Assembly (NCBI RefSeq): GCF_000153725.1
Contig: NZ_DS022277.1
Coordinates: 377,437 to 441,436 of the forward strand
Reading direction: 5' to 3'
DNA: 64,000 nt
Source of the DNA: Salipiger bermudensis HTCC2601
GTDB lineage: Bacteria; Pseudomonadota; Alphaproteobacteria; Rhodobacterales; Rhodobacteraceae
The position numbers and the translations under genes were made by a program. The notes below the pieces were generated by a model. The model searched no databases. It was given only the letters and a program-made list of their open reading frames with translations, and had not been told where the DNA came from. Positions 1-8,882 of this stretch are shown piece by piece (position 1 is the first letter of the stretch; each line of letters begins with the position of its first letter).

Positions 1-1160
1 AACACCATTGAGCTTGCCCCGCGAAGGGTGACGAAGGCGGTTTCGGCGCCCTCGACCTGATTGTGAGAGTCGCCCCGAAGCTGCCGAACGCCTTCGGCAA
101 TCGTGTTGAGGCCGTGGAAGTAGCCCTCGGAGAGAAGGCCACCATGGGTATTCACCGGCAGCGGCCCGCCGGGTCCGTTGCCGCCCGAACTCAGGAAGTC
201 CGCCGCCTCTCCGCGGCCGATGAAACCGAAATCCTCAAGCGCGATGGGCACCATCATCGAGGTGGCATCGTAGATCATCGCCACGTCGATATCGCTGGCC
301 GAGAGCCCCGCGCGCCCGAAGAGCTGCTGCGCCGCGCCCTCGGGGGCGAGGCTGTAGGTCTTTTCGGCATAGAGATACATCGGCACCGAGCCCGGGAAGA
401 TGTACTGCCCGGCCGCCAGCACATCGACGGCCTTGCCCGAGAGCTCGCGCGCTTTCTCCTGGCTGACGATGACCATCGCCATCGCGCCGTCCGTCTCGAG
501 GCAGTAATCGTAGATCCGCAGCGGATGGGTGATGACCCGGCCGGCGCGGTAGTCGTCGAGGCTCAGGCTTTTGTCCTTCAGCAGCGCCCGCGGATTGCGG
601 TTGGCATAGCCCCGCTGGGTCACCGCCACGCCGCCAAGCATGTCGGTGAAGCGCTCTTCGTCGAGCCCATAATGACCCATGTAGCTTTGCGCGTAGAGTG
701 CGTGGTGCTGGCCCGGCACGAGCAGCCCGAAGGGCGCGGAATAGATGTCACCGGGCGGTTCGGGCTGGCGCGAAACCAGCCAGTCGCCCTCTTCCGCCAG
801 CACCCGCTCGCCGCGCCCGAAGCGCACGCCGGACCGGGCGTTGAGCGCGCGGTAGAACACCACGCAGTTCGCCAGCCCGGCCTCGATCGCCGCGGAGGCC
901 TGCGCGACCGCACCGCAGCAGTTGACGCCACCGAACTCGGTTTCACCGTAATAACTCAGCGAGGGCAGGCCGAGCGCGTTCACGATCGCCGCCTCGGACG
1001 TGTTGTCCCAAGTGTAGCGCACCAGACCGTCGATATCGTTGACCTCGAGCCCCGCATCCTCGAGCGCGCCGAGGATGGCCTCGAGCGCCAGCTTGAGTTC
1101 GCTGCGGCCGGAATTCTTCGAGAACTCGGTCTGACCGAGTCCGACAATGCTTGTCTTCAT
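1..1160 (-). CDS. SCP2-type thiolase-like protein, 3' end cut by window edge
   Basis: The first 386 residues of a thiolase-superfamily protein; the gene runs off the left edge and no stop is seen. The ATG at 1160 follows an AGGA-type ribosome binding site. A cysteine pair (C81-C82 in GGVNCCGAV) lies in the nucleophile region, and an NTHGG motif (337-341) followed by GYFHGLNTIAEG resembles the C-terminal part of SCP2/lipid-transfer thiolases rather than the GHPxGxxG of classical thiolases. Such proteins act in thiolytic or retro-aldol steps of sterol and branched acyl-CoA breakdown, usually with a small DUF35 zinc-ribbon partner that would lie further left (inference). It is divergent from the alcohol dehydrogenase at 1411, with an inverted repeat at 1294-1310 between them. 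Confidence 0.8.
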   Translation of the reverse strand, partial: MKTSIVGLGQTEFSKNSGRSELKLALEAILGALEDAGLEVNDIDGLVRYTWDNTSEAAIVNALGLPSLSYYGETEFGGVNCCGAVAQASAAIEAGLANCVVFYRALNARSGVRFGRGERVLAEEGDWLVSRQPEPPGDIYSAPFGLLVPGQHHALYAQSYMGHYGLDEERFTDMLGGVAVTQRGYANRNPRALLKDKSLSLDDYRAGRVITHPLRIYDYCLETDGAMAMVIVSQEKARELSGKAVDVLAAGQYIFPGSVPMYLYAEKTYSLAPEGAAQQLFGRAGLSASDIDVAMIYDATSMMVPIALEDFGFIGRGEAADFLSSGGNGPGGPLPVNTHGGLLSEGYFHGLNTIAEGVRQLRGDSHNQVEGAETAFVTLRGASSMV

Positions 1161-1293
1161 GTCCTGCTTTCCTCGGCACGCCAAGCGGCGATGCCTGTCC
1201 TCCTCGTCGCTCCCCGCGACACCCCTGACGCTACTGACTGACTATTCAGTGGTCAAACGCGGCAGCCGGGTTTTCCCGGGCGTCCCGCCTTGG

Positions 1294-1310
1294 CCTATGC
1301 CTCCCATAGG
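1294..1310. promoter_or_regulatory. Candidate operator, CCTATG-N5-CATAGG inverted repeat
   Basis: Perfect 6-5-6 inverted repeat centred between the divergent starts at 1160 and 1411, 101 bp upstream of the latter. The same arrangement recurs at 9619 and, with the half-sites in reversed order, at 36607. The regulator is unknown; a LuxR-type protein encoded at 45946-46692 is one candidate. Confidence 0.5.
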
Positions 1311-1410
1311 AAGCCCGCAGCCTTTGTCCCCGCCAGATTGACGGGGGCGTCAGTCAGGCCTCTGCTGGCATCGATTTCACACGACATGTCAGTTGAGGGA
1401 GGAACCGAAC

Positions 1411-2484
1411 ATGCGAGGCGTCGTCTTCACGGGGAACAGCACGCTCGAGGTGATGAACTTCGAGGATCCGAAAGCCGGGCCGGGACAGGCTGTGGTCCGG
1501 ATGAAGGCCTCTGGCATGTGCGGCAGCGATCTTCACTACTATCGAGCCGAGAGCATGGCCAAGCTGATGGTACAGCTCGGGCTCAAGAGCTTTGCCGACC
1601 GCGGCCTGCCCGACGATACCCCGATCATCGCCGGCCACGAGCCTTGCGGGGTGATTGAGGAGGTCGGGCCCGACATCGACCCCAAAGTGCTCAAGCCCGG
1701 CGACCGGGTGATCGTGTTCCACTACGAGGGCTGCAATTTCTGCGAGCATTGCCGTGGCGGCTGGACCCAGATGTGCGAGAACGGCGTCGAGCCGCACGGT
1801 GTCGCCAAGCATGGCGGCCATGCCGAGTTCCAGCTGGTGCCGGCCTCGACGCTGGTCAAGATGCCCGACGAGCTGAGCTTCGTCGGTGGCGCGGCGGTGG
1901 CCTGCGGCACAGGCACCGCCTATTATGCGCTGGTCCGCATGGACGTGAGCGCGCGCGACCAGCTTGTGGTCTTCGGCCTCGGGCCGGTGGGCCTGTCGGC
2001 GGTGCAGCTCGCGGCGGCGATGGGTGTCGAGGTGATCGGCGTCGACATCGACCCGGGACGGGTCGAGGCAGCAAAGGCCTATGGCGCGGCGCACGTCATC
2101 AACGCCAAGACCCACGACCCTGTCGAAGAGGTCAAGAAGCTGACCCGCGGCAAGGGCGCCTCCTGCGCCATGGACTGCGCCGGCGGCGACATCGCCAAGC
2201 AGCAGGCGGTGCGCTGCACCGCACCCTGGGGTCGCATTGCGCTGGTCGCGGTGGGCGGCAATCTCAACGTGGTGGGCTGGAACGACATGATCGTCGGCCA
2301 GCGCACAGTGATCGGATCGTGGACCTTCTCGATCAACGGCATGAAGGACTGCGCCGAGTTCATCGCCGACCACGGCGTCGAGGTCGACAAGGTGTTCTCG
2401 GACCGCTGGGACATCGAGGAGGCCGAAAAGGCCTACCAGATGTTCGACAAGCAGACCGGTGGCAAGGGCGTCTTCGTATTCTGA
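1411..2484 (+). CDS. Zinc-dependent alcohol dehydrogenase (MDR family)
   Basis: A 357-residue medium-chain dehydrogenase expected to oxidise an alcohol with NAD(P)+ in the cytoplasm. Catalytic zinc ligands are Cys37 (GMCGSD) and His76-Glu77 (GHEP); the structural zinc site is Cys108, Cys111, Cys114 and Cys122; the nucleotide fold carries GLGPVG (189-194). I chose the ATG at 1411 because GGGAGGAA lies just upstream; an in-frame TTG at 1393 sits on top of that site. It is followed by a strong terminator at 2523-2558, so it is probably transcribed alone. The substrate is unknown. Threonine- and sorbitol-dehydrogenase-like enzymes share this architecture. Confidence 0.88.
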   Translation: MRGVVFTGNSTLEVMNFEDPKAGPGQAVVRMKASGMCGSDLHYYRAESMAKLMVQLGLKSFADRGLPDDTPIIAGHEPCGVIEEVGPDIDPKVLKPGDRVIVFHYEGCNFCEHCRGGWTQMCENGVEPHGVAKHGGHAEFQLVPASTLVKMPDELSFVGGAAVACGTGTAYYALVRMDVSARDQLVVFGLGPVGLSAVQLAAAMGVEVIGVDIDPGRVEAAKAYGAAHVINAKTHDPVEEVKKLTRGKGASCAMDCAGGDIAKQQAVRCTAPWGRIALVAVGGNLNVVGWNDMIVGQRTVIGSWTFSINGMKDCAEFIADHGVEVDKVFSDRWDIEEAEKAYQMFDKQTGGKGVFVF

Positions 2485-2808
2485 GACCGAGGGCGGCGCG
2501 ACCTCCACGCCCCGCCCTTTCTGCGCGCCCCGGTTCTCCCGCGGGGCGCGCCTTTTTTGTTTCGACCAAAAGGCGCTGCGCCCGTCTGGCAAACCCGGCC
2601 GGCGCTGAATATCGCGGCAGCTCCGGGCCATGCGCCACGCCTTTGCCTGCCAAAGGAATCCGTGCTGGCCCGCATTTTTCCTGCCTCGCCGCTCGGGCCG
2701 GGATGATACCCTGAACCCAACTCTGCGTGGCCACGGCCTGCGGCAACCGGGACGCCACCGGCGCTGGCCGGCCACCACGTCACGCGACCTTCAGGAGGAG
2801 TGGAGCTC
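2485..2808 (+). other. Intergenic: terminator then leader of the Mo-hydroxylase gene
   Basis: 324 bp without a gene. It holds the terminator of the upstream dehydrogenase (2523-2558) and the leader of the molybdenum hydroxylase large subunit with AGGAGG at 2793-2798. I see no CATAGG-type element here, unlike many other promoter regions of the island. Confidence 0.6.
2523..2558 (+). terminator. Rho-independent terminator after alcohol dehydrogenase
   Basis: Nine-bp perfect GC stem (2523-2531 with 2543-2551), an 11-nt loop, then a run of six T at 2553-2558. Confidence 0.85.
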
Positions 2809-5100
2809 ATGAACGAGATCAAGTCGGACATCTCGCCCGCACGCGACGGCTATGTGGGCACCCGCCCGGTGCGCCCCGACGGCGTGCCCAAGGTCACCGG
2901 CGCGGCGCGCTATGGCAGCGATTACGCCCCGGCGGGGATGATCCACGGCAAGGTGCTGCGCTCGCCGCATGCCCATGCCCGTATCCGCGCCATCGATACC
3001 TCGAAGGCCGAGGCCCTGCCGGGCGTGCACGCGGTGGTGACCGGGGCCGACTTCCCGGATTTTCCCGATGCCTATGCCGGGCCCGAGCGCATCGAGAAGA
3101 ACATGTTCCACGAATCCTCGAACGTCATGGCGCGGGGCAAGGTATTCTACCACGGCCACGCGCTCGCCGCCGTTGCCGCCCGTGACGAGGCGACCGCCAA
3201 GGCCGCGCTGAAGCTGATCGAGGTCGACTACGAGGTGCTGCCGCATGTCATCAGCATCGACGAGGCCATCGCCCCCGGCGCGCCGCAGGTGCATGACGGC
3301 ATGACCACCCGCAACGTCACGCCGGCCCCCACGACGCCCTCGAACATCACCCGGCGCTGGGAGGACAGCCTCGGCGATGTCGCCGCGGGCTTTGCCGAGG
3401 CCGACGAGGTCGTCGAGCTGAGCTTCGACAGCGTCCCGGTGCACCAGGGCTATATCGAGCCGCATGCCTGCGTGGCCGAGTACGAGACCGACGGCAGCTC
3501 GCAGCTCTGGGTCTCGAGCCAGGGCCATTTCACCATGCGTGACCTGACCGCCAAGATGACCGGCATGTCACCGGGCGACATCCGCGCCAGCGCCGCCGAG
3601 ATCGGCGGCGGCTTCGGCGGCAAGACCAAGGTCTATCTCGAACCGGTGGCGATGATGCTGTCGAAGAAGGCCGGGCTTCCGGTCAAGATGACCATGTCGC
3701 GCGACGAGGTGTTCCGCGCCACCGGCCCGGCCTCGGACAGCAAGATCCGCGTCAAGATCGGCGCAAAGCGCGACGGCACCATCACCGCCGGCGAGATCGA
3801 GCTCTACTACAATTCCGGCGCCTTCCCCGGCGCGCCCTTCATAAATGGCTGCCTCTGCGCCTTCGGGCAGTACGACATCGCCAACCAGCACGCGGTCGGC
3901 CATGACGTGCTCTCGAACCGCGCCATGACCGCGGCCTACCGGGCACCCGGCTCGACCCAGTCCTGCTTTGCCGTCGAGGGCGTGCTCGACGTGATCGCCA
4001 AGAAGATCGGTATGGATCCGATCGACCTGCGGCTGAAGAACGCCATCACCGAGGGCACCCGTCAGCTTGGCGACCGCACGGTGACCCACAACGGCTTCGT
4101 CGAGATCCTCGAGGCGCTCAAGGCGCATCCCGACTACGCCAAGCCGCTCGGCCCCAATCAGGGCCGCGGCGTGGCGGCGGGCTACTGGCACAACATGTCG
4201 GGCCATTCTGGTGCCACCTGCCTGATCAACAGCGACGGCGTCGTCACCATCGCGAATTCGAGCCCCGATATCGGCGGCAGCCGCGCCTCGATGGCGATGA
4301 TGGCGGCCGACACGCTCGGCGTGCCCTACGAGGACGTGCGCTCCGAGATCCACGACACCGCGTCGGTGCCCTATGGCGATCTTACGGGAGGCAGCCGGGT
4401 GACCTTTGCCACCGGAAAGGCCATCGTCGGCGCCTGCGAGGAGGTCATCGACCAGCTCAAGCAACGCGCCGCCGAGATCTGGGGCGTCGAGGTCGAGGCC
4501 GTGGAATGGGCCGGCGGCGCGGCGCACCCGTCCTCGACCAATGTCGGCAAGTTCGAGCCGCTGACGCTCAAGGAACTTGCGGCGGATGCCAGCGCCACCG
4601 GCGGGCATTTCGGAGCCTCCTACGGCAAGACCATGTCGGGTCACGCACCGGGACTGAGCGCGATGTTCTGCGATGTCGAGGTCGATCCCGACACCGGCGC
4701 CACCAAGATCCTCAACTTCGTCAGCTGCCAGGACGCCGGGCGCGCCATCCACCCCGCCTATGTCGAAGGGCAGATGCAGGGCGCCTGCGTGCAGGGCATC
4801 GGCTGGGCGCTGAACGAGGGCTATGTCTACGGCAAGGACGGTGTGTTGCAGAATTCCGGCTGGCTCGACTACCGGATGCCGGTGGCCTCGGACCTGCCGA
4901 TGCTGCAGGCGATCATCGTCGAGGTGCCCAACCCCTTCCACCCGTTCGGGGTGAAGGGCGTGGCAGAGGCGAGCATGGTCTCGGCGCTCGGCTGCGTCGC
5001 CAACGCGGTCTCCGCCGCCACCAAACGCCGGATGACCTCGCTGCCGATGAACCCGCAGACCGTGCTCAAGGCGCTCGACGAGCGCGGCGAAGAGCTCTGA
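2809..5100 (+). CDS. Molybdenum hydroxylase, large (molybdopterin-binding) subunit
   Basis: A 763-residue xanthine dehydrogenase/aldehyde oxidase-type subunit that would bind molybdopterin cytosine dinucleotide and hydroxylate a heterocycle or aldehyde using water oxygen. Family signatures: GGGFGGK (266-272), AYRAPGS (376-382) and the C-terminal catalytic-base region with Glu720 (GVKGVAE). The active-site loop has AYRAPG rather than the AYRCSFR of true CO dehydrogenase, so CO oxidation is unlikely. The start is the ATG at 2809, ten bases after AGGAGG; a GTG at 2800 is too close to that site. The partner FAD and [2Fe-2S] subunits are at 6043-7396 on the opposite strand, an unusual split. A symmetrical terminator follows at 5108. 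Confidence 0.92.
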   Translation: MNEIKSDISPARDGYVGTRPVRPDGVPKVTGAARYGSDYAPAGMIHGKVLRSPHAHARIRAIDTSKAEALPGVHAVVTGADFPDFPDAYAGPERIEKNMFHESSNVMARGKVFYHGHALAAVAARDEATAKAALKLIEVDYEVLPHVISIDEAIAPGAPQVHDGMTTRNVTPAPTTPSNITRRWEDSLGDVAAGFAEADEVVELSFDSVPVHQGYIEPHACVAEYETDGSSQLWVSSQGHFTMRDLTAKMTGMSPGDIRASAAEIGGGFGGKTKVYLEPVAMMLSKKAGLPVKMTMSRDEVFRATGPASDSKIRVKIGAKRDGTITAGEIELYYNSGAFPGAPFINGCLCAFGQYDIANQHAVGHDVLSNRAMTAAYRAPGSTQSCFAVEGVLDVIAKKIGMDPIDLRLKNAITEGTRQLGDRTVTHNGFVEILEALKAHPDYAKPLGPNQGRGVAAGYWHNMSGHSGATCLINSDGVVTIANSSPDIGGSRASMAMMAADTLGVPYEDVRSEIHDTASVPYGDLTGGSRVTFATGKAIVGACEEVIDQLKQRAAEIWGVEVEAVEWAGGAAHPSSTNVGKFEPLTLKELAADASATGGHFGASYGKTMSGHAPGLSAMFCDVEVDPDTGATKILNFVSCQDAGRAIHPAYVEGQMQGACVQGIGWALNEGYVYGKDGVLQNSGWLDYRMPVASDLPMLQAIIVEVPNPFHPFGVKGVAEASMVSALGCVANAVSAATKRRMTSLPMNPQTVLKALDERGEEL

Positions 5101-5107
5101 TCAACTG

Positions 5108-5137
5108 CCCCTGCGCCGCGACCCGGCGGCGCAGGGG
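5108..5137. terminator. Bidirectional terminator between convergent genes
   Basis: Perfect 12-bp stem (5108-5119 with 5126-5137) and 6-nt loop between the convergent hydroxylase large subunit and lactonase genes. There is no strong T run on either side. Confidence 0.6.
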
Positions 5138-5215
5138 TGCAGGGGGCCGAGCACAGGATCAAACGGCCTCGCACGGAGCGCATCCGTTCGATCTTGCAAT
5201 CGGGACAAGAGCGGC

Positions 5216-6034
5216 TCAGGCCGGCCGGCGCGGCGGAAGATCGAGCCGTGCGACGATGCCCTCGAGCGCCGGATCGGGTGCCGGGTAGAGATCCATCACC
5301 AGCGGATCATGACCGGGGATCACGTGATCCCAGGAGCCCCCCACAAGCTCGAGGATGATGCGGAAACCCTCGGCCATCGCATCGGCATGCAGGATCGACG
5401 GGAACGGCACACGCTGCTTCGCATTGGCAAAGAAATGCGCCGCATCCGAGGCCACCACCACCCAGCCGCGCGCGGTCCAGACCCGCACCACCTGAAGCCC
5501 GTCCGTGTGGCCGCCGATGCGGTGCACGCTGAGCCCCGGTACAATCTCGGCGCTGTGGTCGTGGAACACCACGCGGTCGCAATGCACGCAGCGCACCAAG
5601 TGCACCACATCCTCGATCTCGTAGCCGCGCCGCAGGACCGGCGCGCACATGCAGCGCCCGGTGGCGTAGGACATCTCCGTGTCCTGCAAGTGAAACCGCG
5701 CCTGCGGAAAGCGGTGCAGGTTGCCAGCGTGGTCGTAATGCATGTGGGTGAGGATCACGTCCTCGATCCGGGCCGGATCGAGCCCGAGAAGCCCGATGGC
5801 ATCCGCCGGGGACCGCAAGTAGCCGTCGCCCCGGCGCTCCGCCGAGGCATCGCTCGAGCCGGTGTCGATCAGAAACACCCGGTCCGAGCGCTGCGCCACC
5901 CAGACATAGAAGTCCAGGTCTGCATCCGCCTCGTGCATGTCGCCGCCCTGCAGGTTCTGCCCGAGCGTGCGTGGCCCGTTCACCGCGTATTTGATCGCGT
6001 AGAGCGCGAAGGGCTCCATGACGTGCGCGCGCAC
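5216..6034 (-). CDS. Metallo-beta-lactamase-fold lactonase (AHL lactonase family)
   Basis: A 272-residue metallo-hydrolase with the two-metal motif H97-x-H99-x-D101-H102 (THMHYDHAGN), a later GGHTDG histidine, an SDAAHF aspartate and a C-terminal IPGHDP histidine, as in N-acyl-homoserine lactone and gamma-butyrolactone lactonases. It probably opens a lactone. Its place as the last gene of the operon holding the FAD and [2Fe-2S] hydroxylase subunits suggests a catabolic lactone rather than signal quenching (inference). The start is taken as GTG 6034, which has GAGGG six bases upstream and lies 8 bp after the [2Fe-2S] gene; ATG 6019 has no ribosome site. Confidence 0.85.
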   Translation of the reverse strand: MRAHVMEPFALYAIKYAVNGPRTLGQNLQGGDMHEADADLDFYVWVAQRSDRVFLIDTGSSDASAERRGDGYLRSPADAIGLLGLDPARIEDVILTHMHYDHAGNLHRFPQARFHLQDTEMSYATGRCMCAPVLRRGYEIEDVVHLVRCVHCDRVVFHDHSAEIVPGLSVHRIGGHTDGLQVVRVWTARGWVVVASDAAHFFANAKQRVPFPSILHADAMAEGFRIILELVGGSWDHVIPGHDPLVMDLYPAPDPALEGIVARLDLPPRRPA

Positions 6035-6042
6035 CGCCGCCC

Positions 6043-6522
6043 TCAGGCGGGGGCGCGCATCTCCTCGGCGGCGGCCTGCACCGCGCGGATGATCTTGTCA
6101 TAGCCGGTACAGCGGCAGAGGTTGCCCGCCAGCCAGAAGCGGATCTCTTCCTCGGTCGGGTCCGGATTGCGCTCGAGCAGGTTCTTCGCGGCGACGATAA
6201 TGCCCGGGGTGCAAAAGCCGCATTGCAGCGCGGCCTCCTGCAGGAAGTGACGTTGCACCGGGTGCAGCTCGCCGTGATCGGCGACGCCCTCGATGGTGGT
6301 GATGGTCTTGCCGCCGGCCTCGGCGGCGAGCATCAGGCACGAACACGTCACCCGCCCGTTCACCTCGATCGAGCAGGCACCGCAATCGCCCGACCCGCAG
6401 CCCTCCTTGGAGCCGGTCAGGTTGAGCTCGTCGCGCAGCGCCGAGAGCAGGGTCTGGTCGGGACGGGCGAGGAATTCGACCTCGTCGCCGTTGATCGTCG
6501 TGGTCACATGGAGTTTGGCCAT
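6043..6522 (-). CDS. Molybdenum hydroxylase, [2Fe-2S] small subunit
   Basis: A 159-residue CoxS/XdhC-type electron-transfer subunit. The N-terminal plant-ferredoxin-like cluster uses Cys42, Cys47, Cys50 and Cys62; the C-terminal helical domain holds the second cluster with Cys101, Cys104, Cys136 and Cys138 (CGFCTPG and NLCRCTGY). It passes electrons from the molybdenum centre to FAD. GAGGAGGA precedes the ATG, and the gene lies 16 bp after the FAD subunit gene, so the two are co-transcribed. Its catalytic partner is presumably the large subunit at 2809-5100. Confidence 0.95.
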   Translation of the reverse strand: MAKLHVTTTINGDEVEFLARPDQTLLSALRDELNLTGSKEGCGSGDCGACSIEVNGRVTCSCLMLAAEAGGKTITTIEGVADHGELHPVQRHFLQEAALQCGFCTPGIIVAAKNLLERNPDPTEEEIRFWLAGNLCRCTGYDKIIRAVQAAAEEMRAPA

Positions 6523-6538
6523 CTGCTGTCCTCCTCGG

Positions 6539-7396
6539 TCAGGTCTGGGCGCGGGCGAGCGCGGCGGCGACGGTGCGCTTGAAGATCACCCCCGCGATGC
6601 GGATGCGGTACTCGGCGGTGCCGCGCTTGTCGTCGATCGGCCGGCAGACCCCGCGCACCGCCTCGGCGGCGCGCTCGAGTGCCGCATCGTCGAGCGTGGT
6701 GCCCACCAGCGCCTCCGAAGCCGCGGGCACCAGCAGCGCCGTCGGCGCCACCGCGCCGATCGCCACCCGGGCGAAGCTGCAGGTGCCGTCCGCATCGAGC
6801 ACGAGATTGACCCCGACGCCCACCACCGCGATGTCCATCTCGGTGCGCGGGATGAAGCGCAGGTAGGCGTCGCCCGCACGTTCGGGGCGTGGCGGAAGGT
6901 TGATCGCGACAATCACCTCGCCTTTTTCCAGGCTGGTCTTGCCCGGCCCGGTTGGGATCTCTTCGACCGGGACCTCGCGGCGGCCCTTCGGGCCGACCAC
7001 GCTGGCGCTCGCACCGGCAGCGATCATCGCCGGGACGCTGTCGGCGGCTGGCGAGGCGTTGCAGAGGTTGCCGGCGGGGGTCGCGCGCGACTGCACCTGC
7101 ATCGAGCCGATCAGGTCGATCGCCTCGAGCACACCGGGCCAGGCCTTGCGCAGCCCCGCATGTTCGTTGATCTGGGCGCCGCAGACCGCCGCGCCGATGT
7201 GGAAGCCCTCGGCGTCCTCGGTGATCGAGACCACCTCGGGGATTGCCTTGATGTCGACCACAAGCTCGGGCGCGCGCAGCCCCGCGCTCATCTGCACGAC
7301 GAGATCGGTGCCGCCGGCCAGCACATGCGCGGCGCCTTGCTCGGCTGCCAGAAGGCCGACCGCCTGCTCGATGGACGTTGCGGATACATACTGCAT
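6539..7396 (-). CDS. Molybdenum hydroxylase, FAD-binding medium subunit
   Basis: A 285-residue CoxM-type flavoprotein subunit with the two family FAD motifs AGGTD (27-31) and TPAGNLCNASPAAD (106-119). It takes electrons from the [2Fe-2S] subunit and delivers them to an acceptor. The ATG at 7396 lies a suitable distance after GGGAGGAG; the frame is open further upstream, but that extension looks non-coding. It is the first gene of a three-gene unit with the [2Fe-2S] subunit and lactonase. No CATAGG element is seen upstream, only a weaker GGATAGG near 7550. Confidence 0.93.
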   Translation of the reverse strand: MQYVSATSIEQAVGLLAAEQGAAHVLAGGTDLVVQMSAGLRAPELVVDIKAIPEVVSITEDAEGFHIGAAVCGAQINEHAGLRKAWPGVLEAIDLIGSMQVQSRATPAGNLCNASPAADSVPAMIAAGASASVVGPKGRREVPVEEIPTGPGKTSLEKGEVIVAINLPPRPERAGDAYLRFIPRTEMDIAVVGVGVNLVLDADGTCSFARVAIGAVAPTALLVPAASEALVGTTLDDAALERAAEAVRGVCRPIDDKRGTAEYRIRIAGVIFKRTVAAALARAQT

Positions 7397-7607
7397 CTGT
7401 GTGGGTTCTCCTCCCTTGGACCGGGCGAGCGCCTGTGCGCCCCGGTCCGCACCTTGTCTCAGTGTCGCCCCTGCCCCCGTTTGCGGCAAGGCACTTGCCC
7501 CGGCGGATGGCGTCGCAGAGGCGTTGCCAATGCCCGGAACAGGCTTCCCGGATAGGTGGGCGGGGCAGGACCGACCGGCACGCGATGCGCTCCGGTCGGC
7601 CGCGGGC

Positions 7608-8882
7608 TCAGGTGAGCCAGAGCGTGATCGCCGGGAACGCCAGCAGCAGGCCGAGCGTCACGAACTCGGCGATGATGAAGGGCGTGACACCGGCGAAGCT
7701 CGATCTGAGATCTGTGTTGGTCGATGAGCCGGTGACGAAGACCACCATGCCCAGCGGTGGCGTTACCAGCCCGATCTCGGTGGTCTTGATCATGATCACC
7801 CCCCACCAGACCGGGTCGAAGCCGAGCCCCGCCATCAGCGGGGTCGAGATCGGGGCGGTGAGGATCAGCACCGCCGCCTGGTCCATGAACATGCCCAGGA
7901 TCAGGTAGATGAACACCACGATCAGCATCGCCTGCACCGGCGTCATGCCGCTCTGGGCGATCCATTCGAGCAGCGTGTCGGTGATCTTGGTGAAGGAGAT
8001 GAAGTAGCCCACCACGTGCGCGCTGATGATGATCATCATGATCATCGAGGTGATCCGCATGGTGCCACCGAGCGCATGGTTGAAGCCGCGCTGGGTCATC
8101 CGCCCCGAGAAGACCGAGATGATCAGCGCCCCGAAGGCTCCGATGGCCGCAACCTCGGTGGGGGTGGCGATGCCGCTGTAGAGCCCGCCCAGCACCACCA
8201 CGATCAGCACGAACATCGGCCAGACGCGCCCGCCGCGCTCTTCGGCCATGGCGCGTTCCTGATCCGCGTTGCTCGGGCCCCATTCGGGCTTGACCCTCAG
8301 GGTGATCGAGATCGTCAGGATGTAGCCCAGCATGGTCAGGATCCCGGGGATGATCCCGGCAAGGAACAGCCTCCCGATCGAGGTCTCGGTCACCACACCG
8401 TAGATCACGAAGGCCACCGAGGGCGGGATCATGATCGCCAGCGTACCGGCGATCGAGATCGTGCCCACCGCCAGCGACGGCGCGTAGCCCGCCTTCATCA
8501 TCGCCGGGAACGAGGCCCTCGCGAGGCTTGCCGCCGAGGCGGTGCTGCTGCCGGTGGCGGCAGCATGGATGGCACCCGCGAAGATGCAGGCCATGGCGAG
8601 ACCGCCGCGCACCTTGCGCAGCAGCCGGTTGCAGGCCAGCAGCAGGTCGGTGGCGACGCCGCCGCAGGCGAGAAACTCGGCCATCAGGATGAACATCGGT
8701 ATGGTCAGCATGATCGAGTTGGCGACGGTGCCGTGCACCACCTTGCCGAGCAGGGTCTCGATCATGCTCATCGGGACCAGCATGTTGAGACTGATCACCC
8801 CCGCAATCCCGAGCGCGTAGCCGATGGGCACCGCGAGCACCATCAGGCCGAGAAGGATGGCAACGCCGATTGCGAAGGTCAT
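7608..8882 (-). CDS. TRAP transporter 1, large permease (DctM)
   Basis: A 424-residue, almost entirely hydrophobic membrane protein of the DctM/TRAP large subunit family, forming the ion-driven transport channel. It shows the family's long alternation of hydrophobic segments and conserved stretches such as GIITPTEVAA-like (GIATPTEVAA) and a C-terminal TPPLGM. The start ATG at 8882 overlaps the stop of the small permease gene (ATGA, 4 bp), which indicates translational coupling. With the small permease and the divergently encoded binding protein at 9859 it forms one transporter for an organic acid. The substrate is not evident. Confidence 0.93.
   Translation of the reverse strand: MTFAIGVAILLGLMVLAVPIGYALGIAGVISLNMLVPMSMIETLLGKVVHGTVANSIMLTIPMFILMAEFLACGGVATDLLLACNRLLRKVRGGLAMACIFAGAIHAAATGSSTASAASLARASFPAMMKAGYAPSLAVGTISIAGTLAIMIPPSVAFVIYGVVTETSIGRLFLAGIIPGILTMLGYILTISITLRVKPEWGPSNADQERAMAEERGGRVWPMFVLIVVVLGGLYSGIATPTEVAAIGAFGALIISVFSGRMTQRGFNHALGGTMRITSMIMMIIISAHVVGYFISFTKITDTLLEWIAQSGMTPVQAMLIVVFIYLILGMFMDQAAVLILTAPISTPLMAGLGFDPVWWGVIMIKTTEIGLVTPPLGMVVFVTGSSTNTDLRSSFAGVTPFIIAEFVTLGLLLAFPAITLWLT

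Noticed and set aside
2809..5100. CO dehydrogenase large subunit (CoxL)
   Set aside because: The active-site loop is AYRAPG, not AYRCSFR, so only the wider molybdenum hydroxylase family is supported.
7540..7560. CATAGG-like site upstream of the FAD subunit gene
   Set aside because: The sequence is GGATAGG, one base off, with no second half-site.
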